A stretch of DNA of 64,000 nt from Xestospongia muta (taxonomy: Eukaryota > Porifera > Demospongiae > Haplosclerida > Petrosiidae). This document shows, one piece after another, positions 61,072-64,000 of the stretch; within the stretch, counting starts at the first letter, position 1; the number at the start of each line of letters is the position of its first letter. The position numbers were made by a program, and so were the translations under genes. The notes beneath the pieces were generated by a model that searched no databases, had not been told where the DNA came from, and saw nothing but the letters and a program-made list of their open reading frames with translations. The stretch is from positions 4,330,618-4,394,617 of the forward strand of contig OY848917.1 of the NCBI GenBank assembly GCA_963693285.1, written 5' to 3'.

Positions 61072-61880
61072 TTATTCAATGAAATAGTCTTTTGTGACAT
61101 TTCTGTCAAGAAGGCAAAGGGTTGTTCGTATAGCTTCATCTTGCTCAACAATACGTTCAATCATGTAAAATACAGAATTCCATCTGGTTTCAACATGCTG
61201 AATTAGTTTGTGATTTTCAATGTTTAATCTAGTTTGAATTGTTTGCAGTTTGTCAGTAGCTTTGCTACTTTTGTGAAAGTAGCTAACTATGTTTTTACAT
61301 GCATTATTTCCTCAAGCTCTGGAACTTCAGAGAGGAGTTGGTCACAATGAGATTGATAGTGTGAGCAAAGCATGGTAGATGGGGCCATCCAGTAATTTTA
61401 ACAGCAGCAACAATGTTATTTGCATTATCTGTAATAGCACATGAAACTTTTTCTGCGATATTCCACTCATTAGCAACTTTTAAGAGAGCAGATGCAATGT
61501 TCTCTGCTGTATGAGAAGCATTAACATGTATTGTTTCCAATCCAAGTGATTTAAGCTCCCAAGTATTTGTAATGAAATGACAAGTTATTGTTATGAAACC
61601 CATGGTGGTACACGAGGTCCAAAGATCTTTTGTTATGGAGCAATAATCAATTCCAGCAAGAGCTGCCTTCAACTCAAGTTTTGAAGCTTCATATAATTGT
61701 GGAAGATGATCCCTCATTATGGTCCGGCGACTAGGAGGAATATATTTGGGATCAATAACTTTAAGAAAATTTTGAAACCGTTGGTCTTCAATAATTGATG
61801 CTGGTTGAAGATCAATAGCAATCATATTCACCAAAGCTTTGTCAATACTCCTGCGGCGAATCGAGTCTTCTGTTAATAAA
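61072..61880 (-). pseudogene. hAT-family transposase relic (ZBED-like)
   Basis: The minus strand runs SIRRRSIDKALVNMIAIDLQ, PASIIEDQRFQNFLKVIDPK, YIPPSRRT, LWTSCTTMGFITITCHFI, and WNIAEKVSCAITDNANNIVA then WPHLPCFAHTINLIV. This is the RNase-H-like core arrangement of hAT/ZBED transposases. At about 61320 the frame shifts (SEVPELEEIM) and shifts again near 61290, continuing SKATDKLQTIQTRLN and HVETRWNSVFYMIERI to a TAA at 61072. The BED finger and C-terminal dimerisation domain are absent. Confidence 0.75.
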
Positions 61881-62023
61881 TGTCAATTTCAAACAATGCA
61901 ACTTAATTTAAATTTAATTCACTTCCATAACCTGAAACTGACTCAAAGGAAACCTTTAATGTTGTCTGCTTTACTTTGCTTGAAGTTGATGGTTTTGACT
62001 TACTACAGACTGCTGTTCTTCAT

Positions 62024-62268
62024 CAAAACTCTTTGGACCAGATTTTATCTCAGCACACACAAGTGAAATTTGCATAAATGGAACATTCAACTGATCAGAC
62101 ATAATTTTACATTAGTTATTGTTCTCATTGTTAAACAAGAATTATGCAATCTTTAAAACAAGTGGTATGAAATTGGCTTAGGTCTCAATGTTTGTAACAA
62201 GGTTTTGAAATAACTATATAACTATAGCTAGAAGTCTTTTACTAAAACAAGTGGCCATAATAATTAAG
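62024..62268 (+). repeat. Direct repeat, right copy, flanking hAT relic
   Basis: Counterpart of 60650-60890. It contains the recurring GTGGTATGAAATTGGCTTAG block also seen at 55.8 and 56.9 kb. Confidence 0.75.
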
Positions 62269-62369
62269 CTGATAACAAAGAGGCAGATTTTCATGAACTT
62301 TAAATGGATCAAAAAGACATAGATGTATTACCATATCACACTTGAATTAATCACTATACTCTTTTGACT

Positions 62370-62800
62370 TTGTGTGGATTATCGGAAACTGAACAGAGTG
62401 TCACAGTCAGATGTTTATCCAATGTCAAGAGCATCGACAAGTTGATTGATTGATTAGGCCAAGCCAAGTTTATCAGTACATTTGATTTGATCCGTGGATA
62501 CTGGCAGGTACCACTAGTTGAATGAGGTCAACCTAAAACTGCTTTTTAATACATTGGACTGTATCTGTTTAAAGTGATCCTATTTGGTTTGTAAGGTGCC
62601 CAGCAATGTCTAATGAATGATGAACTACCTACCTTGTTGATGGCTGTAATTTTTACAAACTGATGCTTCTGATTACAGAATTGGTCCAGTTTTTAAGCTA
62701 ATACGACGAAAATGTCAAAAACCATCTGATTGCATATTTTAGCAATAAATTGTTACTGAGGGAACATTATTATTCCATTGTTTAGAAAGGGTGCATCATG
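62370..62800 (+). mobile_element. Ty3/gypsy reverse transcriptase and RNase H relic
   Basis: RT blocks: LCVDYRKLNRVSQSDVYPMS, then QAKFISTFDLIRGYWQVPLV (catalytic FDL region), GLYLFKVILFGL and GAQQC. An RNase H block follows, QTDASDYRIGPVFKLIRRK. Multiple stops (six or more) and missing sequence between the RT and RNase H blocks show long decay. Confidence 0.75.
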
Positions 62801-62820
62801 TCGCAATATTCTGAATGCTT

Positions 62821-62890
62821 CCCCTGGGAGGAGTATTTAAGGGGTGTGCCCAGGGGACAAGATGGCAGGTATATTCAAAATGAAAATGGC
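62821..62890 (+). promoter_or_regulatory. TATA-type motif, third copy, within CCCCTGGG...CCCAGGGG palindrome
   Basis: CCCCTGGGAGGAGTATTTAA then GGGGTGTGCCCAGGGG, then AAGATGGCAGGTATATTCAA. The spacing and the ATGGC-G-ATATTCAA sequence parallel 28652-28720. A CACGTGTT follows about 100 bp later at both places. It may be the end of a repeat family carrying its own promoter. Confidence 0.35.
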
Positions 62891-63479
62891 CTCAATACTG
62901 TCAGTAGAGTTATTGTGTTTATCAGCACAACTATGTCTTTTTTTACCAGCTCAGTTCTCCTACACAGTATTTAACACCACGTGTTCATTATAAACCGACA
63001 AAAAAGCATGGCAGCACACAGTTCCTATCAAACAAAATTAAAGGTTAGCAACTTAGTTTTAACAAAAAAATGAAAAATGATGGTTAGGTTGATATAGAGC
63101 ATCAACAGAGCCCTTCATCAGTATTTCTAAAAGATTTTGAGGAGCTCTTAAAGAATTATCCTGACATAAAAAGTTGGAAAAATATTGAAGAACAGGACTG
63201 AACCAAAAAGAAAAAGGTAATGATAAACAGGTGGTACTAGTTATAAAATTGTTGGCAACATAGTTTTAAGTGGATATGAAGATGCTGATGGCCCGGCCCT
63301 ACTCTCCAAGATGAAGCTGTGTGTCGCACTGTTTCCTCCATCCTTGTGTCATTTCCCAGCCTCCAAGCTGGCTGAGAGGGTCCTCTGAAGCCAGCTTGAC
63401 CAATCAGTAAATGGTTTAAGCTTTACAAAAAGTTTTGGACCTTACTTGGTCATTTGAGAGTGTGGAATGACTCCAGATA

Positions 63480-64000
63480 CTCGACCTACGAAGCAATGAA
63501 AACATCAATGATGGATCCCAGCCAGCTTTTACAAAGCCAACCAAAAAGTATTTATGCACAAAGGTTCTTCCTGAAAGATACTCAAAAATTCATGACAACA
63601 TCAAGTTAAAGTTACAAGAAGTATCTGCAGCTTGTCTAATAATGGATCTATGGTCAAGTAAGGATATGAGATCTTTTATTGGGCTTACTGGCCACTTTAT
63701 TCTAAACTTCACTTTGATCTCTGTGTTGCTTACATGTAGAAGGTTCTATGGATCTCGCACAGGAGAATCTATTTATCAATGCTACGACTAAATTGTTACA
63801 GAATTTTAAGTTGCTAATAAAATCACAGGAGTCGTTACTGATAGTGCTGTCAATATGGTGAAAGCTTTTACTCTATCAGGATATGGTATTGATGAGGATG
63901 GTGAAGAGGAGGAAACAGTAGTAGATTTAGAACCTATGACAATGGACATGACAGAACTTGTTCAAGACAGTATCCTATGCAATGCTGCAGAAGTTGCACC
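63480..64000 (+). pseudogene. Second hAT/ZBED-like transposase relic, running off the window
   Basis: The plus strand reads AACLIMDLWSSKDMRSFIGL, TGHFILNFTLISVLLTCRRF, GSRTGESIYQCYD, a stop, then ITGVVTDSAVNMVKAFTLSG and an acidic DEDGEEEETVVDLEP stretch. The order (DLWSS, TGHFI, DSAxNMVKAF) is that of ZBED-type hAT transposases. Two in-frame stops (near 63790-63810) break it. It belongs to a different subfamily from the 61-kb relic. Confidence 0.65.

Overview
The window looks like AT-rich animal nuclear DNA, most consistent with a demosponge such as Amphimedon. That assignment is inferred from gene content, not from a database match. The signs are spliced genes with many very short GT-AG introns (one 46 bp), adhesion GPCRs with Ig and hormone-receptor-motif ectodomains, a Kelch/coiled-coil/TKL-kinase fusion, a macrodomain gene, a small P-loop GTPase, and dense relics of hAT, Tc1/mariner-like, MULE-like, Ty3/gypsy and LINE elements. 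Nothing looks bacterial.

Layout. 38-5031 (+) is the 3' part of an adhesion GPCR (GPS motif, seven TM segments, cytoplasmic tail). 5.0-6.9 kb holds foldback repeats. 6.9-8.6 kb (+) is a decayed beta-helix surface-protein gene. 9.5-15.1 kb (-) is a Kelch/coiled-coil/kinase gene carrying a nonsense codon and a frameshift, with a TIR transposon in one intron. 16-17.7 kb holds a degenerate MULE/SWIM relic and a ubiquitin-protease fragment lacking its catalytic Cys. 18.6-27.3 kb (-) is a complete adhesion GPCR of about 30 exons whose 7TM exon structure matches the first receptor. 28.6-30.9 kb has inverted TATA-type promoter motifs and an apparently intact GTPase gene. 30.9-35.3 kb is intergenic, with a LINE scrap and a 0.9-kb TIR element.

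35.3-48.1 kb is the most unusual stretch. An intact macrodomain gene is followed by a tandemly duplicated block. The block holds a broken macrodomain copy, three copies of a tiny single-pass membrane-protein gene on the + strand, and, convergent to each, a second tiny membrane-helix exon on the - strand. The macrodomain copy has lost its ligand-loop exon to a 182-bp (GA)n expansion.

48.1-64.0 kb is transposon-dominated. It contains a tandem array of about 757-bp units carrying gypsy integrase relics, interrupted by a ZMYM1/hAT-like relic and an 801-bp TIR transposon. Farther right are further hAT transposase relics, a gypsy RT/RNase H relic and a C2H2 zinc-finger relic.

The two receptors, the kinase fusion and the macrodomain/membrane cluster are all signalling or recognition type genes. 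No shared pathway can be shown from sequence alone. Exon boundaries were read by eye from splice signals and reading-frame phase, so they are predictions.
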